Positions 8,656 through 16,797 of a stretch of DNA of 34,537 nt are shown piece after piece. Source of the DNA: QQVM01 sp035341855. Its GTDB lineage: Bacteria > Bacteroidota > Bacteroidia > AKYH767-A > 2013-40CM-41-45. The notes under the pieces were generated by a model, which worked only from the letters and a program-made list of their open reading frames with translations, was not told the origin of the DNA and ran no database searches. The number at the start of each line of letters is the position of its first letter. Positions within the stretch are counted from its first letter, which is position 1. The position numbers were made by a program, and so were the translations under genes. The stretch lies in NCBI GenBank assembly GCA_035341855.1, contig DAOQWA010000032.1, positions 1-34,537 of the forward strand, read 5' to 3'.

Positions 8656-9558
8656 ATGGAAACCAAAAACACTGAACAGAAAAAAAGTAATAAAGGAACA
8701 CTATGGATCGTGTTGTTCTTATTATCTGCTGTCATGAACATTTACCAATGGCGAAACCATACGACCATGATCAATAATTACGAGCAAAGAGTTGACACGC
8801 TCGTGGTTGAAAGGGTTAACGTAGAAAAAGAGTTGTCGGACACAAAAGCGGAACTTGAAAAATATCGAGGCATTTCAGCTAACCTTGACAGCTTGTTAAA
8901 TGAAGCAACAGCACAACTGGATGCTCAGGCTGCCAAGCTTAAAAACCTGACCCGTTCAGAAAGAAATTCGGTGGCGCTTAATAAAAAATTGCAGGAACAA
9001 CTTAAAGACCTGCAAGGCTTGCGCGATGAGTATCTGGGTCGTATTGATTCCTTGTTAATGGCGAACAAGCAACTGCAGGGAGAAAAGGAGCAACTCACGA
9101 GTAATGTAGAGTCTTTGTCAAAAAATCTTGAGACAACGGTAGCGACGGCATCTGTTCTTAAGTCAGAATATATAAAGGTAAAATCATTCAAGCGTCGTGA
9201 TAGCGGCAAGTATGTTGAGACGGCTATGGCTAAACGTACACATAAGCTAGACGTTTGCTTTGATATCCTTGACAATAAAATTTCAAAAGCCGGCGAAAAG
9301 TCTGTGTATATGAAAATCACTGAACCGGGAGGCAAGCCTATCGGAAACCGCAGCACAGGTTCCAGCACCTTCAGAACCGCATCCGGGGAAGAAATAATGT
9401 ATGCAGCATCAGCAACGGTAACCTATACAGGAGCAAAGCAAAATGTGTGTATGAGTTATGAGGAGCAGGAAGACAAAAAATTCCCTCCGGGAACCTATCT
9501 TATAGAAATATATGTTGACGGTACTCTAAGTGGTGCCGGTTCTTATACCTTGCGCTAA
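8656..9558 (+). CDS. Membrane-anchored coiled-coil protein of unknown function
   Basis: The gene encodes 300 residues. A short basic N-terminus is followed by one membrane helix (about 15-30, TLWIVLFLLSAVMNIYQW). Residues 41-165 form a long heptad-rich coiled coil with many Glu, Lys, Leu and Gln (for example KLQEQLKDLQGLRDEYLGRI). Residues 175-300 form a beta-rich domain that includes AKRTHKLDVCFDILDN and a closing FPPGTYLIEIYVDG. The topology suggests a periplasmic coiled coil carrying a beta-sandwich head. Similar Bacteroidota proteins are often mislabelled as chromosome-partitioning proteins because of the coiled coil; nothing here supports that. The start is well placed behind AGAGGA. The gene stands alone and ends at a strong terminator. 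Confidence 0.8.
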   Translation: METKNTEQKKSNKGTLWIVLFLLSAVMNIYQWRNHTTMINNYEQRVDTLVVERVNVEKELSDTKAELEKYRGISANLDSLLNEATAQLDAQAAKLKNLTRSERNSVALNKKLQEQLKDLQGLRDEYLGRIDSLLMANKQLQGEKEQLTSNVESLSKNLETTVATASVLKSEYIKVKSFKRRDSGKYVETAMAKRTHKLDVCFDILDNKISKAGEKSVYMKITEPGGKPIGNRSTGSSTFRTASGEEIMYAASATVTYTGAKQNVCMSYEEQEDKKFPPGTYLIEIYVDGTLSGAGSYTLR

Positions 9559-9591
9559 TAATAAAGCCAGGGTTATTAAGGCCAATAGTGA

Positions 9592-9645
9592 AAAACCCAA
9601 AAGGCCACCCGATATTGTTTGGGTGGCCTTTTGGGTTTTGTTTGT
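9592..9645 (+). terminator. Strong, probably bidirectional, intrinsic terminator
   Basis: AAAACCCAAAAGGCCACCC (9592-9610) pairs perfectly with GGGTGGCCTTTTGGGTTTT (9621-9639) around a 10-nt loop. T-rich sequence follows on the forward strand and A-rich sequence precedes it, so it can also serve the reverse strand. It lies between the coiled-coil gene and the convergent thioredoxin gene. Confidence 0.92.
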
Positions 9646-9659
9646 TTTTGATCGAAGAC

Positions 9660-9980
9660 TTAGTGAGCCATGGGCTTTTCAATAAATTTTTCCAAAGACC
9701 TTATCATGACGGGAGCAATGTCAAACCCGCGCATTCTCCACGCTTCATTACCATTTCTTAAGAGGACAAAAGTAGGAACGCTCAATACCTTAAAGTTTCG
9801 AGAAAGCTCGGGGTGTTGATCAATATCGATTTTGTGCAAGAATACGGCTCCCTTAAAATGATCAATAACCTCTTTCACTACGGGCTCTGCCCACTTGCAT
9901 GGTTCGCACCAGCCAGCGTGAAACTCCAACAAGACTGTCTTGTACTTTGCGAGCATTGACTCAAGCCGGGAATTGTCCAT
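9660..9980 (-). CDS. Thioredoxin-family protein
   Basis: The gene encodes 106 residues, the size of a plain thioredoxin, with no signal peptide, so it acts in the cytoplasm. The redox motif is WCEPC (C25, C28) in place of the usual WCGPC. The fold-defining cis-proline is P69 in VLSVPTFVLL, and KIDIDQHPELSRNF precedes it as in thioredoxins. It lies 48 nt downstream of the persulfide dioxygenase-rhodanese gene on the same strand, so the two are probably co-transcribed. A role in reducing protein persulfides or disulfides made by the sulfurtransferase is a reasonable inference, but general thiol reduction is equally possible. Confidence 0.88.
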   Translation of the reverse strand: MDNSRLESMLAKYKTVLLEFHAGWCEPCKWAEPVVKEVIDHFKGAVFLHKIDIDQHPELSRNFKVLSVPTFVLLRNGNEAWRMRGFDIAPVMIRSLEKFIEKPMAH

Positions 9981-10028
9981 TCTTGAAAAAATTTGAACTT
10001 ATTTTTGTAGATGCATAATGTTTTCGTC

Positions 10029-11423
10029 TTATTCACCATCACCAACAGGCATTCCTGTTTCAATTGGAACGGAAGTGTTTTTTATCTCGGACCAACCTTT
10101 ATATACATTAATCACATTATTAAACCCTTTACTCTTTAATATTGATGCAGCGATCATTGACCGATAGCCGCCGGCACAATGAATGTAGAGTGGTTTGTCA
10201 GAAACCACAGAGGAGACATTCTTATTCAGGTCTGCCAGAGGAATTATGTTTGCGTCCTTTATATGTCCCGCCTCAGCTTCAGATAATTTTCTTACATCAA
10301 GTACGGCAGCCCCTTTGCCGACTTTCTCAGCAAATTCCACGGCCGACACCGAACAAATGCTGTCTGTTTTCAGACCCGCATTAATCCAGGAAGGCATCCC
10401 GCCCGAAAGAAAGCCTTCAACTTTTTCATATCCGACCCTTGCAAGACGAAGTATGGTTTCTTCTTCTTTACCTTCTTCACACACAACAATCATGGGCTTT
10501 TCAATGTCAAGAACTGTTCCGGCCCAAATTGCAAACATGCCGTTGAGGCCGATGTTAATTGAGCCCGGAATAAAGGCCTTCTCGAACGTATCGGGATCAC
10601 GTGTGTCAAGAACGAGAGTGCCGGCATCGATCAGATGTTCAGTTTCCGAAGGGCTAAGTGCGCGCATGTTTTTTTTCATGACACTTTCCAGCGATTCATA
10701 ACCTTGTTTATTAATACGCGCATCGGCGAAAAAGTAAGCAGGGGGAGCAATAAGGCCATTGGTAACTTCTTTAATAAACCCATCACGACTCATTTCCTGT
10801 AGCGCATAATTTGTTTTTTTCTGGTGACCAATTGTGCTCCATGTTTCTTTTCCAAGGTTCTTTCCGCAAGACGATCCGGGACCATGCGCAGGATAAACAA
10901 TTACTTCATCAGGCAATTTTTTGATCTTATTGTTGAGAGAGTCGAACATCATCCCCGCCAACTCTTCCTTGGTCATTTTTCCGTCCAACAGATCGGGGCG
11001 ACCAACATCTCCGACGAATAAAGTATCACCGGAAAACAAACAGTACTCCTTGTTGCTTTCATCTAACAATAACCAGCAAGTTGACTCGGGAGTATGTCCC
11101 GGGGTGTGAATAGTTCGGATACTAATACTTCCAATATTAAAAACCTCCCCATCTTTTGCGTTATATACTTTGTAGGCGGTGTCTGCTCCCGGTCCGAAAA
11201 TAATTTGCGCACCTGTTTTATTAGAAAGGTCTATATGTCCCGAAATAAAGTCAGCATGAAAATGCGTTTCGAAAACATATTTTATTTTGGCCCCTCTTTT
11301 TGAAGCCAACTCTATATATATGTCTGTTTCCCGAATGGGATCAATAATTGCAGCTTCGCCATTCGACTCGATGTAATAGGCGGCCTCGGCAAGACAATTC
11401 GTGTAAAGTTGTTCAATATACAT
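10029..11423 (-). CDS. ETHE1-type persulfide dioxygenase fused to two rhodanese domains (CstB-like)
   Basis: The gene encodes 464 residues. The metallo-beta-lactamase fold domain (1-230) has THFHADF (H54, H56, D58), TPGH (H110), SGDTLFVGDVGRPDL (D133) and PAHG (H180). The SGDTLFVGDVGRPDL block is typical of ETHE1 iron persulfide dioxygenases rather than glyoxalase II. Two rhodanese domains follow. The middle one (about 262-352) keeps a Cys315, but its loop reads CEEGKE, with Glu where the anion-binding Arg is expected. The last one (about 360-455) has an intact CAGGYR loop with Cys416. This order matches CstB of Staphylococcus, which oxidises persulfides and releases thiosulfate. It probably detoxifies sulfide-derived sulfane sulfur in the cytoplasm. 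A TAtcTTTG element precedes it. Confidence 0.9.
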   Translation of the reverse strand: MYIEQLYTNCLAEAAYYIESNGEAAIIDPIRETDIYIELASKRGAKIKYVFETHFHADFISGHIDLSNKTGAQIIFGPGADTAYKVYNAKDGEVFNIGSISIRTIHTPGHTPESTCWLLLDESNKEYCLFSGDTLFVGDVGRPDLLDGKMTKEELAGMMFDSLNNKIKKLPDEVIVYPAHGPGSSCGKNLGKETWSTIGHQKKTNYALQEMSRDGFIKEVTNGLIAPPAYFFADARINKQGYESLESVMKKNMRALSPSETEHLIDAGTLVLDTRDPDTFEKAFIPGSINIGLNGMFAIWAGTVLDIEKPMIVVCEEGKEEETILRLARVGYEKVEGFLSGGMPSWINAGLKTDSICSVSAVEFAEKVGKGAAVLDVRKLSEAEAGHIKDANIIPLADLNKNVSSVVSDKPLYIHCAGGYRSMIAASILKSKGFNNVINVYKGWSEIKNTSVPIETGMPVGDGE

Positions 11424-11438
11424 GGTATTATTTTTTTA

Positions 11439-11446
11439 CAAAGATA
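11439..11446 (-). promoter_or_regulatory. Candidate -7 element TAtcTTTG for the persulfide dioxygenase gene
   Basis: On the reverse strand TATCTTTG matches TAnnTTTG and lies 15 nt before the ATG at 11423. No TTG occurs at normal -33 spacing; the nearest is 28 nt away. The rest of the 11447-11637 gap shows no clear element for the divergent gene. Confidence 0.35.
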
Positions 11447-11637
11447 AGCACTCCGGATCATTTCAGAGTAAAGACAATGTAATTGCATCAATACAGAGCC
11501 GGATGCCGATTTGTGATGGCTTTTATCTTGATTTTATAAATAGAATGATCATTAAGGCATATCGGTCGATAACAAATACTGTTTTGGGTGCAAATTGAAA
11601 AGGTTAAGATACAATTTTTACGATCTTGTGTCCGGAT

Positions 11638-12591
11638 ATGGAGGAGAATATCGCACAAAAAATTTTTCGATCAAAAGTGGCAGCACGGACGGTTTTTTTC
11701 ACTCTTCTATTCTGTATTGTCTTTTTCTTCCTTTCAGCCAGTTTTGCTCTGGCCCTGGGCCTGGTAGTCGGGATAGTTTTTTTTAACCCCTTTCCTGATA
11801 AGAGTAAAGTTGTCACCAAATATTTGTTACAGGGAGCAATTATTGGTCTTGGGTTTGGAATGAACTTTACCAAAGTCGTTGAGGCAGGCAGAGAAGGATT
11901 TGTCTTCACATTGATGACGATAGGTGCAGCAATGGGGCTAGGCTATCTGTTAGGACGTTGGTTAAAGGTTGAAAAGGGAATTTCTTATTTAATTTCTGTA
12001 GGTACAGCAATTTGTGGTGGTAGCGCTATTGCTGCAGTTAGTCAGGTAATAAAAGCAGATGACAAAGAGATCTCGGTTTCCATAGGCACGGTATTTATCT
12101 TAAATGCAGTTGCGCTATTTATTTTTCCACCGATAGGAAACTGGTTTGGAATGAGCCAGGAACAATTTGGTGTTTGGGCTGCAATAGCAATTCATGACAC
12201 CAGTTCGGTTGTTGGAGCAGCATCACAATATGGGAACGAATCTCTGATGATAGCCACTACGGTTAAGCTTGCCCGTGCTTTGTGGATTATTCCGCTTGCA
12301 CTAATTACTTCTGTGGTGTTCAAAAAGCAAAGCTCAGCCTCATCTTTTCCATGGTTTATCTTGTTTTTTATTCTTGCATCGCTTTTCAACACCTACATTG
12401 AAATTCCGGAATTTCTGAGCACCGGAATTCTTAAGATTTCTAAGTTGGCTTTCAGTGTTACTCTGTTCCTTATTGGAGCAGGCATATCCTTGAAGACGAT
12501 AAAAAAAGTTGGAGCAAGACCATTGATACAGGGTGTTGTGCTCTGGCTGGTAATTCTTTTGGCATCACTGGCGGTAATACTCAATAAATAG
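11638..12591 (+). CDS. YeiH/PSE-family membrane protein (putative sulfate exporter)
   Basis: The ATG at 11638 gives 317 residues; the frame also opens at a TTG 12 nt earlier, but MEENIAQKIF is the more natural start. The protein is highly hydrophobic with about 9-10 membrane helices. The family signatures of UPF0324 (Cons_hypoth698) are clear: a TAICGGSAIAA loop in the middle, IHDTSSVVGAASQYG shortly after, and GAGISLKTIKKVGARPL near the end. Members are called putative sulfate exporters because they accompany taurine and sulfur catabolism genes; direct transport evidence is limited. It diverges from the persulfide dioxygenase gene 214 nt away. That position supports a role in disposing of sulfite or sulfate, which is an inference. 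Confidence 0.88.
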   Translation: MEENIAQKIFRSKVAARTVFFTLLFCIVFFFLSASFALALGLVVGIVFFNPFPDKSKVVTKYLLQGAIIGLGFGMNFTKVVEAGREGFVFTLMTIGAAMGLGYLLGRWLKVEKGISYLISVGTAICGGSAIAAVSQVIKADDKEISVSIGTVFILNAVALFIFPPIGNWFGMSQEQFGVWAAIAIHDTSSVVGAASQYGNESLMIATTVKLARALWIIPLALITSVVFKKQSSASSFPWFILFFILASLFNTYIEIPEFLSTGILKISKLAFSVTLFLIGAGISLKTIKKVGARPLIQGVVLWLVILLASLAVILNK

Positions 12592-12642
12592 GGTATAAGT
12601 ATGCTTATAGCGAAAAATAGCTGTTAATGCCTTTTTATTCGA

Positions 12643-12673
12643 TTGGGATTGTTGGGGAATAATCTTAGATTTG
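12643..12673 (+). promoter_or_regulatory. Candidate promoter of the LamG gene, TTG-N20-TAgaTTTG
   Basis: TTG (12643-12645) and TAGATTTG (12666-12673) are separated by 20 nt, a good fit to the Bacteroidota consensus. The ATG at 12691 is 17 nt further on. The element lies inside the longer reading frame that opens at 12643, arguing that translation starts at 12691. Confidence 0.5.
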
Positions 12674-12690
12674 GAATAAATAACCTAGAC

Positions 12691-13926
12691 ATGAAGCAAT
12701 CACTTCTTCTGCTTTTTGCGTTTAGCTTTACCCTGGCAGCTGCGCAACCATGCATCCCTAACAGCAATTCGGTAGCATTTGACGGGACCGGTTCTTATAT
12801 TGACTTTGGATCAGCAACAGCAATTGACACCCTAAGCGGCCCTGTCACTATAGAAGCCTGGATTTTTGCAAGCGCATGGGGCTTTAACAGTGCACAGAAT
12901 TCGATTTTTTGTACACATGGATGGACAAATGGTGAGCAGGGAATGGTATTGCGGGCAGGAGGCACCGGAATTCTTTCGTTCAATATAGCAGGAATAGACA
13001 CACAGCTTATTCCGGTTAGTTGGCAGGAAGTTGAAAGTCCGATCAATTCGATACCACTTAACACCTGGACTCATGTGGCAGGTACTTTCTCCGGAACAGA
13101 CCTGAAGGTTTTTGTGAATGCTAACGAGGTTGCTTCGATCCCGTTTTTTGGGAGGATCGTGCCATCAAGTTATGGTGCAAAGATCGGGAAGCTGGCGGAC
13201 CAGAACCAAAGTCCCGGAAGGTATTTTAGTGGAAACATTGACGAAGTTAGGGTTTGGAATCGCGCACTATCTGCTTCAGAGCTCTCAACGTCCATGGGCA
13301 CACATTTAGACCCTACAGGAGCAATTGGGCTAGTCGGATATTGGCGACTGAACGAAGGCAGCGGGGTGTCAATTTCGGATTTAGGCAACGGTTCCGGCAA
13401 CGGAACGGCAATCAATAGCAGTTGGTCCCTTAACGTTCCTTTCAATGAAGTTCCGCCAATGCCTGTTATTACCTGGAACGGCTCGGCGCTCATTTCGAGT
13501 GCATCATTCAATAATGAATGGAATTTGAACGGGACACCCATCATCGGGGCGAATGGAACCAGTCACGTTCCAACACAGAATGGAACTTATACTGTTACTA
13601 CCACAGGACTTAATGGTTGCAGCGCTACATCGCTTCCTTATTTATTAACCAGTGTTGGCTTAGGAGAACTTAGTTCAGACAGAGCCATTATGATCTGGCC
13701 AAACCCGGCACAAGATCTAATATATGTTAAGGTCAATACCCGTTTAGAAGGAGAGGCAGAACTCTCTATATATGACATAAGGAACAAGTTGGTAAGGCAA
13801 ACGTACCGATCGGAAGCAGGCAATCAAGGAGTGTCAATAAATATATCAGACCTTCCAAGAGGGGTATACAGGCTGTCGATCGTTTGCGGATCCGACAAAC
13901 TTAACACGAGATTTTTGGCTGACTAA
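12691..13926 (+). CDS. Secreted LamG-domain protein with type IX secretion tail
   Basis: The ATG at 12691 gives 411 residues and a clean signal peptide (MKQSLLLLFAFSFTLAAAQ). Residues 22-225 are a LamG/concanavalin-like sandwich: PVTIEAWIFA, NTWTHVAGTFSG, then GNIDEVRVWNRALSASEL, which is the typical ending of the LamG_3 type. Residues 250-320 form an Ig-like unit (TWNGSALISS to NGTYTVTTTGLNGC). Residues 330-411 are a T9SS type A sorting domain (MIWPNPAQDLIYV, LSIYDIRNKLV, ISDLPRGVYRLSI), which directs export across the outer membrane and attachment or release. It may bind glycans, but the ligand cannot be told. It lies between two transporter genes and seems unrelated to them. It starts about 100 nt after the YeiH gene behind its own promoter candidate. 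Confidence 0.9.
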   Translation: MKQSLLLLFAFSFTLAAAQPCIPNSNSVAFDGTGSYIDFGSATAIDTLSGPVTIEAWIFASAWGFNSAQNSIFCTHGWTNGEQGMVLRAGGTGILSFNIAGIDTQLIPVSWQEVESPINSIPLNTWTHVAGTFSGTDLKVFVNANEVASIPFFGRIVPSSYGAKIGKLADQNQSPGRYFSGNIDEVRVWNRALSASELSTSMGTHLDPTGAIGLVGYWRLNEGSGVSISDLGNGSGNGTAINSSWSLNVPFNEVPPMPVITWNGSALISSASFNNEWNLNGTPIIGANGTSHVPTQNGTYTVTTTGLNGCSATSLPYLLTSVGLGELSSDRAIMIWPNPAQDLIYVKVNTRLEGEAELSIYDIRNKLVRQTYRSEAGNQGVSINISDLPRGVYRLSIVCGSDKLNTRFLAD

Positions 13927-13986
13927 CTAGCCAATGCAGATATCAGATCAGGATTAGCTTAATGGCTTTTTAAAAAACTTCTCAAT

Positions 13987-15744
13987 ATGGAGATTGCAAT
14001 TGTCTTAGGCTTATTGGTTGTGGCAATCCTGCTTTTTTCATGGGAAAAGATAGGTGTTGATGTAGTCACGCTATTTTTATTGGTAATTCTGATCATTACA
14101 GGGATACTCACTCCGGCGGAGGCATTTGCAGGTTTCGGTTCAGACTTTATAATCCTTCTTGGCGCAATTTTTATAATAAGTGCCGCATTGCAAGAAACCG
14201 GGATTCTGGACCTTGTAGGTTCACGACTTCTAAAGATGGCAAGACTCCATCCGGGATTTCTCATTACCTATATAATGGCCGGAGTTGGATTTACTTCAGC
14301 TTTTATGAACAATACGACTGTCACTGCAATATTTGTTGCACCGGTGATGGCAGTAGCAAGGCGACTAAAGGTGAGTCCTTCGAAACTTTTGATGCCGGTT
14401 GCTTATGCCTCCATTGTTGGAGGTACCTGCACCATAATTGGCACCTCCACTAATATTGCTGTTAATGGATATATTGACAAGGCGGGCCTGGGAGGCCTCG
14501 GCTTCTTCGAGATACTTCCGGTGGGCATAGTATTGTTTGTCATCAGCCTTGTGTATATGGCACTTTTCAGCAACAAATTACTACCCGATCATAAGGAAGA
14601 GAGTCTGACAGAAGAGTTTCACTTAAAAGAGTTTGTGAGTGAAGTTGTGATAACGGCCAAATCACCCATGATAGGTCAACAGATCTTTCAATCGAACCTT
14701 AGCGATATGGGGTTTCGAATATTAAATGTGATAAGAGATGGACACAATTTCTTACCCGGGGATTATACAATTATTAAGGAGAATGATATTCTTATTGTTG
14801 AAGGATTTATCGACAACCTGCTTCAGGTTAAAGAAACTGCAGGTATAGAGATCAGGGCCGATATATTATTAGACAAGGCATTGCAAGGAGAGGGAATCAA
14901 ATTGGCAGAGGTGTTAGTTACCCCGCAATCAGACTTTGTGAATACAAGTTTAAAAAATGCGAGCTTCAGACAAAAGTTCGGACTTGTGGTAATTGCGGTG
15001 AACCGAACAGGATATTCTTTCAGGGATAAGCTAGGGAGTATAATTTTAAAGACCGGAGATACCTTGTTGGTACAAGGCCCTGCAGAGAAGATCAACTTTC
15101 TAAAAGCAAATCGCGATATCGTCATTATGGATGATTTCAGGCCACTACTTTACAAAAGAAGAAAAGGTGTCTTGACCCTTGTTGTATTTATCGCTGCAAT
15201 TTTTGCCGGGAGTAATGGCTGGGTACCACTATCCGCTTCTTTATTATTATCCGCATTGGTTGTAGTGGTCTTTAAGGCCGTATCATTAGAAAGAGCGCAT
15301 GAGGCTATTGACTGGCGCTTGTTGATTTTGATAGGAGGGATGGCTGCTTTTGGGACCGCGATGACTAAAACAGGTGCTGCCGACTGGTTATCTGAACTTA
15401 TTGTCCAATACATGGAGCCCTTGGGTGTTTTGGCAATTATGGCCGGTTTCATTATCCTGACAGTGTTTTTAACTCAGCCAATGTCAAATGCTGCCGCAGC
15501 GCTGGTCGTGTTACCGGTAGCTATTCTAACAGCAAATAATTTAGGGGTGAGTCCCAAACCCTTTGCCGTTGCAGTTATGTTATCGGCATCGGTGTCTCTG
15601 ATAACACCTTTCGAACCATCTTGTATACTTGTTTGGGGTCCCGGTAAATATAAGTTTAAAGACTTTTTCAGGGCGGGATTTTTTCTAACGATAATACTCA
15701 TGGCCGTATTGTTGTGTATGATACCTTTGATTTGGCCACTCTAG
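13987..15744 (+). CDS. SLC13/DASS-type permease with two central RCK_C (TrkA_C) domains
   Basis: The gene encodes 585 residues. The N-terminal membrane half (1-200) contains FMNNTTVTAIF and GGTCTIIGTSTNIAVNGYI, the substrate and sodium-binding hairpin typical of divalent anion:sodium symporters. A soluble insert follows with two RCK_C domains (about 215-285 and 300-380), each with the pattern 'I..L...FR..F.L.V..V.R.G......L...GD.LLV.G'. The C-terminal membrane half (395-585) carries TQPMSNAAAALVVLPVA and LITPFEPSCILVWGPG. This arrangement is common in bacterial sulfate or dicarboxylate permeases. Given the sulfur-related neighbours, sulfate or a related oxyanion is the favoured substrate, but that is inference. 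It converges on the anti-sigma gene with 6 nt between the stops. Confidence 0.88.
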   Translation: MEIAIVLGLLVVAILLFSWEKIGVDVVTLFLLVILIITGILTPAEAFAGFGSDFIILLGAIFIISAALQETGILDLVGSRLLKMARLHPGFLITYIMAGVGFTSAFMNNTTVTAIFVAPVMAVARRLKVSPSKLLMPVAYASIVGGTCTIIGTSTNIAVNGYIDKAGLGGLGFFEILPVGIVLFVISLVYMALFSNKLLPDHKEESLTEEFHLKEFVSEVVITAKSPMIGQQIFQSNLSDMGFRILNVIRDGHNFLPGDYTIIKENDILIVEGFIDNLLQVKETAGIEIRADILLDKALQGEGIKLAEVLVTPQSDFVNTSLKNASFRQKFGLVVIAVNRTGYSFRDKLGSIILKTGDTLLVQGPAEKINFLKANRDIVIMDDFRPLLYKRRKGVLTLVVFIAAIFAGSNGWVPLSASLLLSALVVVVFKAVSLERAHEAIDWRLLILIGGMAAFGTAMTKTGAADWLSELIVQYMEPLGVLAIMAGFIILTVFLTQPMSNAAAALVVLPVAILTANNLGVSPKPFAVAVMLSASVSLITPFEPSCILVWGPGKYKFKDFFRAGFFLTIILMAVLLCMIPLIWPL

Positions 15745-15750
15745 TCCGGT

Positions 15751-16797
15751 CTAAAAAGTCTCTAACAGTTTTCTGGCTTTTCTTGAATACGAAGAACCTT
15801 CGGATATCAAGCGTTCAAGTATAGGTCTTGCCTTTTCGTATTCTCTTGTTTGCACATAGGATGAAGCCAGATACCAGTCGGCCTTTTGTGCTTCTTTTTT
15901 ATCACCGGCAGAAAAATTCAAAAGAATATTGATGGCCTGAATGTAATATCGATTGTCATAGGCCATGATGGCACTATCCAGAATTTGCCGGGATTTTTTT
16001 TGATCGATGGCAGCAATCTTTGTATTGGACAGAGTCACCTCATCCGATACGGTACTCTCCGGAAATTCTGTGATCGCATCTGCTGCCTGAATCTCTTTTG
16101 TATCAAAGGCAACTCTGCTGCCTTTTATGTTTTCGAGGTCTTTGGTTTTGTCCGAAGCCGGACGAGCAGACTGATTTACTGTTGCAGGTGTTGTTTTATA
16201 GTTTTCATTGGACACTTTAGTAAAGCTCTCGGCAGACAATTCTTCCCGGAAGTCCAATTGCATGTCTGCGTCACTTTTGTCCGACAGTTCTCTTTGTGGT
16301 AGATTTTCAGAGATTTGATCTTTGGTCTTGACGGACCTGCCATCCTGCTTGACTGCCTTTGCTGGTTCCGGAGCCCGGTTAAGGCGATCTTCTGATTTTT
16401 GCATGGTTGGAGCCCTTTTAGAGACCGGCGCTTCCATTACCAGGTTCTTGTCTTTGTTTTCAGACAAAAGAAAATATAAGCCCGTCATAGAAAGCAAGAC
16501 GAGGGCCAAAAGTGCTGCATACTTAAAGTACTCTTGAGAAGAGAATCCAACTGTTTTTTTCCCGGTCTCGCCACGCAAAATTCTACCTTCTATATCACTT
16601 AGCTGATTGCTTATTTCCGTCAGTTCTCCTTCTTCCCTATAAGCCTCTATGGCTTCGGAACAAAAAGCACAATCCACAAGATGTTCTTCGACAGCATGCT
16701 CTTTGGAAGGGTCTAGCTTTCCGGCCAGATAATCAAAGAGCAGTTGTTTGTCAGGACAATCACTTTGCGTAAAGATATTTTTTAATCGATCGTTCAT
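15751..16797 (-). CDS. Anti-sigma factor: zinc finger, one membrane helix, TPR-like C-terminus
   Basis: The gene encodes 348 residues. The N-terminus has the zf-HC2 pattern of ZAS anti-sigma domains: C14 and then H39-x3-C43-x2-C46. A single membrane helix spans about 93-111 (YAALLALVLLSMTGLYFLL). Residues 115-270 are charged and low-complexity, probably periplasmic and unstructured. Residues 270-348 look like TPR helices (AIMAYDNRYYIQAINILLNF, ADWYLASSYVQTREYEKARP). It should hold the partner sigma factor inactive at the membrane until a periplasmic signal arrives. Its ATG overlaps the sigma stop codon (ATGA), so the two are translationally coupled. Confidence 0.88.
   Translation of the reverse strand: MNDRLKNIFTQSDCPDKQLLFDYLAGKLDPSKEHAVEEHLVDCAFCSEAIEAYREEGELTEISNQLSDIEGRILRGETGKKTVGFSSQEYFKYAALLALVLLSMTGLYFLLSENKDKNLVMEAPVSKRAPTMQKSEDRLNRAPEPAKAVKQDGRSVKTKDQISENLPQRELSDKSDADMQLDFREELSAESFTKVSNENYKTTPATVNQSARPASDKTKDLENIKGSRVAFDTKEIQAADAITEFPESTVSDEVTLSNTKIAAIDQKKSRQILDSAIMAYDNRYYIQAINILLNFSAGDKKEAQKADWYLASSYVQTREYEKARPILERLISEGSSYSRKARKLLETF

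Noticed and set aside
8656..9558. Chromosome-partitioning or SMC-like ATPase
   Set aside because: There is no Walker motif. The similarity is only the coiled coil, and the protein is membrane-anchored.
10029..11423. Glyoxalase II (hydroxyacylglutathione hydrolase)
   Set aside because: The metallo-beta-lactamase motifs match the ETHE1 subtype (GDVGRPDL block, PAHG), and two fused rhodanese domains point to sulfur chemistry.
12594..12609. TATAAG-tatg-CTTATA hairpin after the YeiH gene as a terminator
   Set aside because: Six A/T-rich pairs and no T-run directly after; too weak.
12643..12690. Longer N-terminus of the LamG protein from a TTG at 12643
   Set aside because: It would place 16 non-signal residues before a perfect signal peptide and covers the candidate promoter; the ATG at 12691 is better.
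13927..13973. AGCCA/TGGCT stem before TTTTT as a terminator after the LamG gene
   Set aside because: Only about five base pairs with a loop of about 30 nt.
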